A stretch of DNA of 15,557 nucleotides from UBA6182 sp964479585 (GTDB lineage: Bacteria; Bacillota_I; Bacilli_A; Erysipelotrichales; Erysipelotrichaceae): positions 1 through 15,557 of the forward strand of contig CAYZMP010000042.1 of NCBI GenBank assembly GCA_964479585.1, written 5' to 3'. The notes under the pieces are model-generated. The model searched no databases and was not told the origin of the DNA. It saw only the letters and a list, made by a program, of their open reading frames with translations. Below, in pieces: positions 7,630 through 13,890 of the stretch. Each line of letters begins with the position of its first letter. The stretch's first letter is position 1. A program made the translations under genes and the position numbers.

Positions 7630-8568
7630 TTAATTTTCATTGTTATAATATTTAAAAAAGTCACGAGTATAAAAATAATCTTCGTTCATTTGATCAATTA
7701 ATTGCTGAACAGAATCAAATTTAACTTCATCACGAATTCGTTTATAAAACAACACAGAAATCTGTTGATCATAAATTTCTTCATTAAAATCAAGGATGTA
7801 GGCTTCAATCGATAAATCATTTTTAACATTAAATGTTGGATTATGACCGACATTAATCATTGCTTCATACTCTTTGCCTTTTATTTGAACTTTCCCAACA
7901 TAAACACCTGTTTTAGGAATGATGTATTCCAATGAAAAATCGACATTAGCAGTAGGAAAACCAATTTCTCTACCCTTTTTCTTACCATGTACGACGATAC
8001 CACTTACTTTATAAGGGCGACCAAGTAAACGCATCGCTTCATCGACATCACCATTTTCAATGGCAACACTAATACGCGTAGTGGAAATTTTGTTGCTGCT
8101 GTCACTTATTTGTTCAACCACAACCGTTTTAAAACAAGAGTAGTTATCTAATAAAAATTGTGCATCGCCTTCACCTTTGTGACCAAATCGATAATCAAAT
8201 CCAATAACTAATGTTGTTAGTGGTAATTGACATAACATTTCATCCACAAACTGTTGTGGTGTTAACTCTGAAAGTTCTTTGCTAAACTGAATAACAATCC
8301 AATAATCAATACCTGCAGCTTCTGCAAGTTTGACGCGATCGGCTAATGTTGTTAAATGAGTAACATGTTGTTGCTTCTTTAAAACAACCCAAGGATCAGG
8401 ATGAAAACTAATCATTGCAGTTTTTGCTTGATCGATCATAGCATGTTCTTTTACTTTATCGATTAAACCCATATGTCCGATATGGAAACCATCAAAATAC
8501 CCAATGCATGCTACAATGGGTTCTTTTATTTTATCTTTCTTATGTAAAGAGAGTACGACTTGTTTCAT
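7630..8568 (-). CDS. ribF: Bifunctional riboflavin kinase / FAD synthetase
   Basis: The 312-residue RibF phosphorylates riboflavin to FMN and adenylates FMN to FAD. The N-terminal adenylyltransferase domain has GYFDGFHIGH (23-32), HPDPW (56-60), GFDYRFGHKGEGD (123-135) and ISTTRI (161-166). The C-terminal flavokinase domain begins GRPYKVSGIVVHGKKKGREIGFPTAN (183-208) and continues with MINVGHNPTF (237-246) and an ILDF...DEVKF tail. Length is normal. Its ATG overlaps the truB stop by one base (TAATG), the common truB-ribF arrangement. No FMN riboswitch is visible upstream. Confidence 0.96.
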   Translation of the reverse strand: MKQVVLSLHKKDKIKEPIVACIGYFDGFHIGHMGLIDKVKEHAMIDQAKTAMISFHPDPWVVLKKQQHVTHLTTLADRVKLAEAAGIDYWIVIQFSKELSELTPQQFVDEMLCQLPLTTLVIGFDYRFGHKGEGDAQFLLDNYSCFKTVVVEQISDSSNKISTTRISVAIENGDVDEAMRLLGRPYKVSGIVVHGKKKGREIGFPTANVDFSLEYIIPKTGVYVGKVQIKGKEYEAMINVGHNPTFNVKNDLSIEAYILDFNEEIYDQQISVLFYKRIRDEVKFDSVQQLIDQMNEDYFYTRDFFKYYNNEN

Positions 8569-9395
8569 TAAAATAGTCCTCTTTCGCTTTTAAATATAGT
8601 GCCTTCTTTGCGAATATACATCGCCATTGGTTGATTGTTGTAAAAGAAGCACACTCGATCTTCTTCACATTCTATGTTCGTTGTTTTACCATGATAAATA
8701 AAGGTTGGATCTTCAATATCAATAACACGATAATTACTAAGCAGCTGTCTTGTATCTAACGCCTTTACTTGTTGCAATGCTTCTTCTAAAGTTTGTGTTT
8801 GTTCTAAAGTAACATTGCTATTGTGTGTTCGAGTAAGTTTTGATGTGGTTGCAATCAAATCTAATTGCTTAGCAATACTTTCACTTAAAACGCGAATATA
8901 CGTTCCTTTTGATACTTGTGCTTGATAGGTAATGGTTGTTTCACTCATATCGAGCAGTTTGAGATTGAAAATTTCAATCTCACGAACGGGTAGTTCTACA
9001 TCATCAGAGTGTTTGTACAATCGTTTACCATCTACTTTAATCGCAGATACTTTAGGAACGGTTTGTTGTTGTTTTCCAACACAGACGCGTAGTGCTTCTT
9101 CAACCTGTTTCTTTGTAAAAGCTTGTACTGGTTTTTCATCAAGGATGTTACCAGTAATATCTTTACTATCGGTACTTATACCAAGCTGCATTGTTGCTTC
9201 GTATGTTTTATGACTTGCCATCAAATACGGTAATAGTTTCGTTGCCTTATTAAACGCAACAAGCAAAACTCCCGTTGCCATTGGATCTAAAGTACCACTA
9301 TGACCAGCCTTTACTTTGTATGTCCTAGAAAGTTTTTTAACAACATCAAATGATGTCCATCCTTCTGGTTTGTTGATTGCTACGACTATGTCCAT
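8568..9395 (-). CDS. truB: tRNA pseudouridine(55) synthase
   Basis: The 275-residue TruB converts U55 in the T-loop of tRNAs to pseudouridine. The N-terminus INKPEGWTSFDVVKK (8-22) and the catalytic motif GHSGTLDPMATGVLLV (31-46, with nucleophile Asp37) are intact. KTYEATMQLGISTDSKDITG (63-82), VPKVSAIKVDGKRLY and KGTYIRVLSESIA follow in the usual order, then a short C-terminal domain. ribF follows with a one-base overlap. A GGTGA site precedes the ATG. The promoter faces that of the TtcA-like gene. Confidence 0.96.
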   Translation of the reverse strand: MDIVVAINKPEGWTSFDVVKKLSRTYKVKAGHSGTLDPMATGVLLVAFNKATKLLPYLMASHKTYEATMQLGISTDSKDITGNILDEKPVQAFTKKQVEEALRVCVGKQQQTVPKVSAIKVDGKRLYKHSDDVELPVREIEIFNLKLLDMSETTITYQAQVSKGTYIRVLSESIAKQLDLIATTSKLTRTHNSNVTLEQTQTLEEALQQVKALDTRQLLSNYRVIDIEDPTFIYHGKTTNIECEEDRVCFFYNNQPMAMYIRKEGTIFKSERGLF

Positions 9396-9415
9396 AATTT
9401 CACCATGCCCTAAAC

Positions 9416-9438
9416 ATTATAGCAAATCATGCTATAAT
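9416..9438. promoter_or_regulatory. Divergent overlapping promoters in a perfect inverted repeat (truB / TtcA-like gene)
   Basis: ATTATAGCA and TGCTATAAT are perfect 9-bp inverted arms around a 5-bp centre (AATCA). Each arm is an extended -10 promoter element (TGC-TATAAT), one reading left into truB and one reading right into the TtcA-like gene. The two -10 hexamers are only 11 bp apart, so the two polymerases could not bind at the same time. Neither has a good -35. The truB leader would be only about 14 bases long. Confidence 0.7.
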
Positions 9439-9459
9439 ATGAAAGAAAAAGGAACAAGC

Positions 9460-10194
9460 ATGAATGAGTTAAAAAAAGCAATTATAAAAGCAAACAAGCA
9501 TTATAACCTTATCGAAAAGGATGATAAAATTGCAGTTGGATTTTCAGGTGGCGTGGACTCCTTTGCACTTGTAGAAGGATTGCATATCCTTAAGCAAATA
9601 GTCCCCTTTTCTTTTGACTTTGATTTATTTTACATGGACATGAAATTCGATGACATGGATATTACTCAAGCAATGATTTGGTGTCAAAAAAAAGGATACC
9701 CTTTGCATATTATTGATACTGATATAGCTAATATATTAAAGCTACATCCACAAAACAACAACAAGTACTCTTGTTCAATTTGTTCACGATTGAAAAAAGG
9801 AATTATGATACAACATTGCAAAGCGCTCAATTACAACAAAGTTGCATTTGCTCATCATGGAGATGATGCGATTGAAACGTTGTTTTTAAACATGGTATAT
9901 GGCGCTAAGCTAGCTACTTTTCAACCAAGGATGCTTCTTTCTAATCAAAACATGGTTTTTGTTAGGCCACTTGTGTATGTATATAAAGATTTGATTGAAA
10001 ACTATCAACAACAATACAAATGGCCAGTTGTCGCTTCAACATGTCCAAACAACAATAATACTCAACGTAGTGAAATGAAGAAATTAATAGCACAAATAAT
10101 TCACCATCATCCAAGTGCAAAGGCAAACTTATTAAAGAGCTTATATAACAATGAACAAGTGGATTTATGGAAACCACAACATCATCTAAAATAG
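9460..10194 (+). CDS. TtcA-like PP-loop tRNA 2-thiolation protein
   Basis: A 244-residue N-type ATP pyrophosphatase of the TtcA/TilS superfamily. TtcA adenylates C32 of tRNA and thiolates it with an Fe-S cluster. The PP-loop is GFSGGVDSFAL (27-37); C105-X2-C108 (YSCSICSR) and Cys195 (STCPN) match the three-cysteine cluster pattern of TtcA. AHHGDDAIETLFLNM (131-145) and VRPLVY (168-173) are also TtcA-like. The usual CNLCG near the third Cys keeps only one Cys. I chose ATG 9460 because the reading frame upstream (from 9316) runs over the promoter and truB; AAGGA lies six bases ahead. The exact tRNA target is not certain. Confidence 0.85.
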   Translation: MNELKKAIIKANKHYNLIEKDDKIAVGFSGGVDSFALVEGLHILKQIVPFSFDFDLFYMDMKFDDMDITQAMIWCQKKGYPLHIIDTDIANILKLHPQNNNKYSCSICSRLKKGIMIQHCKALNYNKVAFAHHGDDAIETLFLNMVYGAKLATFQPRMLLSNQNMVFVRPLVYVYKDLIENYQQQYKWPVVASTCPNNNNTQRSEMKKLIAQIIHHHPSAKANLLKSLYNNEQVDLWKPQHHLK

Positions 10195-10219
10195 TTTGAC
10201 ATAAAAAATTATAATAATT

Positions 10220-10284
10220 TAGTTCTATTCGTAGTTCTAGTATCATTTATTCATAATGTCATGTGATATAATCACATTGACATT
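10220..10284 (+). promoter_or_regulatory. ECF sigma operon promoter with dyad and direct repeat
   Basis: An extended -10, TGA-TATAAT (10264-10272), lies in the centre of a long dyad. The inner arms are TGTGAT/ATCACA (three-base centre) and the outer arms AATGTCA/TGACATT, offset by one base, spanning 10255-10284. Upstream, TAGTTCTA occurs twice (10220-10227 and 10232-10239) with a 12-bp period. There is no normal -35. A protein bound at the dyad would cover the core promoter. SD GAGG and the ATG of the sigma gene follow. Confidence 0.55.
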
Positions 10285-10304
10285 ACATATGAGGTTTCTA
10301 GATT

Positions 10305-10814
10305 ATGAAAAAGGATGAAGATGACTTTAAAAACATCTATTTTGCTACTTTTGATGAACTTAGTAAATATGTTTATTTTCGTGTGAACAATGTAGAAGAT
10401 GCTCAGGATATAGTCAGTGATGTCTATTTAGATTATTATCAACACGTATTTAAAAAAAACAAAAAAGTTGATCATGTGATTGCTTATTTAAAACAGATGG
10501 CTCACCATCAATTAATTTCCTTCTACAAAGACAAACAGTTTAAAGTTACACAATCAGAATTAATGGATGCTCAGATTGATAACATTGTTGCACCCGATGA
10601 TGTGGAGTTAGAAGTGTTCGAAAAATTTGAATCAATAAGATTATGGCAAACAGTAAATCAACTTAATCCTCTTGAAAGAAAAATCATCATTGGTAAGTTT
10701 CGCTACGATATGACATTTAAAGAGATTGCTGAAAAACTCTCGATTAATGAAAATACGATTAAGACAATATATTATCGAAGTCTTCAACAATTAAAGAAAA
10801 TACTAAATAAATAA
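10305..10814 (+). CDS. ECF-type RNA polymerase sigma factor
   Basis: A 169-residue sigma-70 family protein of the two-domain ECF type. Region 2 (about 10-78) has NVEDAQDIVSDVYLDYYQHV (29-48), which helps melt and read the -10, and AYLKQMAHHQLISFYKD. After a linker, region 4 (about 112-166) has LNPLERKIIIGKF (120-132) and a helix-turn-helix MTFKEIAEKLSINENTIKTI (136-155) for -35 recognition. It is followed 51 bp later by an RsgI-like membrane anti-sigma gene, the usual pairing. The regulon is unknown. It is shorter than Bacillus SigI (about 240-250 residues) and I do not regard it as SigI. Confidence 0.9.
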   Translation: MKKDEDDFKNIYFATFDELSKYVYFRVNNVEDAQDIVSDVYLDYYQHVFKKNKKVDHVIAYLKQMAHHQLISFYKDKQFKVTQSELMDAQIDNIVAPDDVELEVFEKFESIRLWQTVNQLNPLERKIIIGKFRYDMTFKEIAEKLSINENTIKTIYYRSLQQLKKILNK

Positions 10815-10827
10815 AACTATTTAAACA

Positions 10828-10865
10828 AAAAAGTTCTCTTAGATAATGAAAAAGGAGGACTTTTT
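10828..10865 (+). promoter_or_regulatory. Hairpin that buries the SD of the anti-sigma gene / possible attenuator
   Basis: AAAAAGTTCTC (10828-10838) pairs over 11 bp (one G-U) with GAGGACTTTTT (10855-10865), which ends at the base before the ATG. Most of the GGAGG site (10854-10858) lies in the 3' arm. The stem with its T run also resembles a weak terminator. Either use would lower anti-sigma output relative to sigma. Confidence 0.6.
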
Positions 10866-11792
10866 ATGAATCAACTTGAAAAAAGTGTAAAGAAACATGC
10901 ACTAAATGCACAAGATATGTATCAATCATTGAATATAAAACCTGAAAAATCATTATTAAAACGCTTTTTAATTCCAGCTACTGTACTAACATCTCTACTT
11001 CTGACTATATTTTTTGGATCGTTAGTGAATGCTCCAACTCAAAAAAATATTGTCAATACAACAAATGCAATTGCTTACTTTCAACTTGAAATCAATCCTC
11101 AATTTGAAATTGCTGTCGATGAAGATGGTTTTGTCGTTGAAATCAAAGCATTGAATGAAGATGCAGAAACTTTTGAATTAGATATTTATTTAAACCAAAA
11201 AGTAGAAGAAGTTGTGGAGCAATTAATTGTGCTTGCAACAGAAAAAGGATTCATTAATGCCGATGATGATGTGGATGATTTTGTGACTATTACATCTGTT
11301 TTAATCGATGAAGATGAAAAAGATAATATGGAAAACGTTGAATCCATTGGTTATAAAATCCGCTCAAAAATACAAGCAAGTTCAGAAGTTGATCCAAAGA
11401 CAAACGTTGTTTTTGTAAAAGCAACAATCCGAGAAAAAATGGAAGCACAGGATAAAGAGATTCCTCTTGGAATGTATGTTATTCATGGGATGGTGGATGT
11501 TGATGGTGAAATGCTTCAAGTAAATGAATATGTGAAGAATGAAAATGCTTTAGAAAAAATGAACAAAGCAGGTATAATCATTACAAAACGTGAACAAAAT
11601 CAATCCAATCAACCTACTGATGTACCAAATAATGACAATAAAAACAATCTAGAAGATGATTCTGATAAACGTCAAGACAATGACAATGCTTCTCAAAACA
11701 ATATTGATGATTCAAAACCAAATAGCAATGATCCATTAGACAAGTCAAATGAAAACAACAATAAAGGATCATCAAACTCTAAAAGACCATAA
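10866..11792 (+). CDS. RsgI-like membrane anti-sigma factor with disordered extracellular tail
   Basis: The 308-residue protein has a short cytoplasmic N-terminus (1-33), one membrane span (about 34-54, FLIPATVLTSLLLTIFFGSLV) and an extracellular domain. Residues 68-150 match the RsgI extracytoplasmic module: AIAYFQLEINPQFEIAVDEDG and VVEIKALNEDAE, then a two-helix EVVEQLIVLATEKGFI part. The Asn77-Pro78 bond corresponds to the NP site at which RsgI proteins are reported to self-cleave. From about 240 the chain is rich in Asn, Asp, Ser and Lys and must be disordered, likely reaching into the cell wall. The N-terminal tail is too short for a standard RsgI_N domain. It probably holds the preceding ECF sigma at the membrane. 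SD GGAGG. Confidence 0.8.
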   Translation: MNQLEKSVKKHALNAQDMYQSLNIKPEKSLLKRFLIPATVLTSLLLTIFFGSLVNAPTQKNIVNTTNAIAYFQLEINPQFEIAVDEDGFVVEIKALNEDAETFELDIYLNQKVEEVVEQLIVLATEKGFINADDDVDDFVTITSVLIDEDEKDNMENVESIGYKIRSKIQASSEVDPKTNVVFVKATIREKMEAQDKEIPLGMYVIHGMVDVDGEMLQVNEYVKNENALEKMNKAGIIITKREQNQSNQPTDVPNNDNKNNLEDDSDKRQDNDNASQNNIDDSKPNSNDPLDKSNENNNKGSSNSKRP

Positions 11793-11796
11793 AAGA

Positions 11797-11825
11797 AAAG
11801 ATGTGCAAAAGCGCATCTTTTTTTT
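11797..11825 (+). terminator. Intrinsic terminator of the sigma/anti-sigma operon
   Basis: AAAGATGTGC and GCGCATCTTT form a 10-bp stem (one G-T pair) with an AAAA loop and a long T run. It begins five bases past the anti-sigma stop codon. Confidence 0.92.
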
Positions 11826-11970
11826 GAAGTAGTGTTTAACCTTACTTTAATTAATGCATTTACAATTTCTACATTGTCATATAAAAAATTAAGACACTTC
11901 TTCCCTATCATTGTTAAAGGGTGAATGTTTCTTTGTTTGAAGAAGTATAAAAGGAGCTTTAAATCAAAGC

Positions 11971-12005
11971 AAAAGGTGAAAAAAAGTGAAAACAAAAGTG
12001 AAAAC
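11971..12005 (+). repeat. Tandem AAAAGTGAAAAC repeats next to the lysine-operon promoter
   Basis: Two perfect 12-bp tandem copies of AAAAGTGAAAAC (11982-11993 and 11994-12005) follow a degenerate copy (AAAAGGTGAAA, 11971-11981). The array ends two bases before the -35 box. The A-tracts could act as an UP element for RNA polymerase or as an operator. From 11826 to 11970 I see nothing else supportable. Confidence 0.6.
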
Positions 12006-12007
12006 AC

Positions 12008-12036
12008 TTGACATGCCTTTACAACTAAGGTAATCT
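12008..12036 (+). promoter_or_regulatory. Promoter of the lysine riboswitch operon
   Basis: A consensus -35 TTGACA (12008-12013), a 17-bp spacer and a -10 TAATCT (12031-12036) lie directly ahead of the L-box aptamer, giving a start near 12043. Confidence 0.8.
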
Positions 12037-12050
12037 GTAACAGAAAACAA

Positions 12051-12256
12051 AAGATTAGAGGTAGCGGTGCAGATGAGTACATGTCGGAGCTGGCAAGCGA
12101 TGAACACATGGAAAGGTAACCACCGCCGAACGTTGGTTTTTGGCAAAAAACCATAGTGGGGTTACTAGAAATACTAGTAACACTCCTTCGTAAGAAGAGG
12201 CGCTACAACCCTTGAAAGTTATTTAAGGTCGTGGTAGCCACGATCTTTTGTCATTT
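12051..12256 (+). ncRNA. Lysine riboswitch (L-box) with expression platform
   Basis: The leader carries the conserved L-box blocks in order: AGATTAGAGGTAGCGGTGC, GATGAGTA, GGAGC, GGAAAGG and CCGCCGAAC (about 12122-12131). Several side hairpins follow: GGTTTTT/AAAAACC, GTTACTAG/CTAGTAAC, and CTTC-GTAA-GAAG with a GNRA loop. P1 forms between GTAGCG (12061-12066) and CGCTAC (12201-12206). The P1 3' strand (GCTACAAC) can instead pair, with one mismatch, with GTGGTAGC (12231-12238) in the terminator 5' arm. Bound lysine should therefore stabilise P1, free the terminator and switch the importer operon off. This fits the lysine transporter prediction for the next genes. Confidence 0.88.
12227..12256 (+). 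terminator. Riboswitch-controlled terminator
   Basis: GGTCGTGG and CCACGATC (one G-T pair) form an 8-bp stem with a TAG loop, followed by TTTTGTCATTTT. Its 5' arm is also the antiterminator partner of the aptamer P1 strand. The binding-protein SD (GGGAGG, 12261-12266) comes right after. Confidence 0.85.
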
Positions 12257-12271
12257 TAAAGGGAGGATCTT

Positions 12272-13099
12272 ATGAAAAGATTATTAACTATTTCTGCTCT
12301 TGCACTATTAGCATTAGCAGGCTGCACCAGCAGCAACAACACCAACGGCGAAGAAGCCACGACAATCACAGTCGGATTAGAATGTGATTATGCACCATTT
12401 AACTGGTCGCAAATTGAAGAAAGCGACACTGCTTATGCCATCGACAGCAACATAACCTATTGTGATGGTTATGACATTGCGATTGCTGATGCGATTGCGG
12501 ATGGTTTAGGATTAGAACTTATCGTCAAACAAATTTCATGGGAAGGTTTAGAACCAGCATTAAACTCTAATGAAATTGACATGATTGTTGCAGGAATGAC
12601 GGATACTGAAGAAAGACGCCAAGTTGTATCTTTCTCTGATCCATATTATGCATCCGATATGGTACTAATTGTACGTAATGATTCAGATTATGTTAACGCT
12701 ACATCTTTAACTGATTTTGCAGGGGCAAAAGTAGTGGCACAACGTGGTACGTTCCATGATGATCTAATTGATCAAATTGATGGTGTTATTCACCAAACTC
12801 CACTTGCTTCATTCCCCTTGCTTGCTAACTCTGTAGTTTCTTTAGAAGCTGATGCTATGGTATCTGAGCGTCCTGTTGCGATTAGTATTGTCGCAAGTAA
12901 TCCACAGTTAGCAATTGTAAACTTTGCGGATAATCAAGGGTTTGAAACTAATTTTGAAGATACTACTGTATCTGTTGCTGTACGTAAAAGTGATACTGAA
13001 CTTCTAAATTCTATTAACGAAATTTTAGCGACTATCTCACAAGAAACAAGAACTCAATGGATGGAAGCAGCACTTGCGCGCCAACCTGAAGGTGAATAA
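12272..13099 (+). CDS. Amino-acid ABC transporter, substrate-binding lipoprotein (probable lysine)
   Basis: A 275-residue family-3 solute-binding protein with lipobox LAGC (lipidated Cys18). Family motifs are VGLECDYAPFNW (34-45), GYDIAIADAIA (66-76), ISWEGLEPALNSNEIDMIVAGMT (88-110), Arg115/116 before SFSDPYYASDM, and MVSERPVA near the second ligand site, where Glu stands in place of the usual Asp. A longer loop between the first strand and the first helix has Cys38 and Cys64, which could form a disulfide. Lysine specificity is inferred from the L-box leader. SD GGGAGG lies five bases from the ATG. It is a distant paralogue of the binding protein at 5215-5967, with the gene order of the operon changed. 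Confidence 0.92.
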   Translation: MKRLLTISALALLALAGCTSSNNTNGEEATTITVGLECDYAPFNWSQIEESDTAYAIDSNITYCDGYDIAIADAIADGLGLELIVKQISWEGLEPALNSNEIDMIVAGMTDTEERRQVVSFSDPYYASDMVLIVRNDSDYVNATSLTDFAGAKVVAQRGTFHDDLIDQIDGVIHQTPLASFPLLANSVVSLEADAMVSERPVAISIVASNPQLAIVNFADNQGFETNFEDTTVSVAVRKSDTELLNSINEILATISQETRTQWMEAALARQPEGE

Positions 13100-13101
13100 A
13101 C

Positions 13102-13890
13102 GTGTTTAGTATAGGAAATATCCCCACCGATTTACTCGGTGGGGCCTTATACATTTTTCAGCGCTATACTCCAATGTTTATTTTTGGTGTTCGAAACACC
13201 TTAATGATATCGTTAACTGCAACGATAATTGGATTGTTTATTGGACTGTTGTTTGCGACATTAAAAAACTTACGAGTATTAAAACAAGATGTATTTTTTG
13301 TAAAGTTAATTAAATACGGATTAAAAACAATAGCGAATGTATACATTGAAGTGTTTCGTGGTACACCCATGATGGTACAAGCGGTGTTTTTGTATTATGG
13401 TTTACGACCAACTTTAGGGTGGTCTCCTTTTCACGCCGCGATTGTCATTGTATCAGTAAACACAGGTGCCTATATGGCGGAAATAATTCGAGCAGGTATT
13501 CAATCCCTCGATGATGGACAATATGAAGCAGCACGATCCATTGGTATGAAGCATTCTGTGGCGATGATTACTGTTATTTTACCCCAAGCAATAAAAAACT
13601 CCTTTCCTGCCATTGGTAATGAGTTTGTCGTTAACATTAAAGACACTAGTGTGTTAAATGTTATCGGTGTTACAGAATTGTTTTTCCAATCCTTTGCGAT
13701 TGCAGGAAACATTTATCGTTTTACCGACACATTTTTTGTGACAGCGATAATTTACTTGTTCTTAACGCTTACAGTTACTAGTATCTTACGTGTCATTGAA
13801 AAGAAAATGGATACACCTTCTGGCATGGTTGGCGCAAGTTCAAGTTTTTCAGGAGCATTTAAAGTATTTAGAAAAGGAGGCACATCATGA
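13102..13890 (+). CDS. Amino-acid ABC transporter, permease
   Basis: A 262-residue HisM/GlnP-type permease starting at GTG, two bases past the binding-protein stop, with GGTGA as SD inside the end of that gene. It has VFRGTPMMVQAVFLYYG (84-100), the EAA loop YEAARSIGMKHSVAMITVILPQAIKNSFPA (141-170), and about five membrane spans. Relative to the arginine-type permease it has an N-terminal extension and about 20 extra C-terminal residues (GMVGASSSFSGAFK...), which look cytoplasmic. It overlaps the ATPase gene by 4 bp. A GC-rich hairpin lies within its first 15 codons. Confidence 0.94.
   Translation: MFSIGNIPTDLLGGALYIFQRYTPMFIFGVRNTLMISLTATIIGLFIGLLFATLKNLRVLKQDVFFVKLIKYGLKTIANVYIEVFRGTPMMVQAVFLYYGLRPTLGWSPFHAAIVIVSVNTGAYMAEIIRAGIQSLDDGQYEAARSIGMKHSVAMITVILPQAIKNSFPAIGNEFVVNIKDTSVLNVIGVTELFFQSFAIAGNIYRFTDTFFVTAIIYLFLTLTVTSILRVIEKKMDTPSGMVGASSSFSGAFKVFRKGGTS
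13122..13144 (+). other. Strong GC-rich hairpin at the start of the permease coding region
   Basis: CCCCACCGA and TCGGTGGGG form a perfect 9-bp stem with a TTTAC loop, 20 bases into the permease gene. This is the most GC-rich structure in an AT-rich region. It has no T run right after it, so it is more likely to affect translation or mRNA decay than to stop transcription. Confidence 0.6.

Noticed and set aside
9316..9459. N-terminal extension of the TtcA-like protein
   Set aside because: It runs antisense through truB and across the promoter; the conserved protein begins at ATG 9460.
10196..10215. TTGACA and TATAAT after the TtcA-like gene as a promoter
   Set aside because: Only 8 bp separate the two boxes, which is too short for a sigma-70 type promoter; the extended -10 at 10264-10272 is better.
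11924..12010. Lysine-rich 28-codon reading frame beginning MFLCLKKYKR
   Set aside because: It has no proper SD spacing, lies upstream of the riboswitch promoter, and its repeats are explained by the DNA-level tandem repeat.
11693..12154. Minus-strand reading frame of 153 codons
   Set aside because: It is antisense to the anti-sigma tail, the terminator, the repeats and the L-box, with no similarity or SD that I can recognise.
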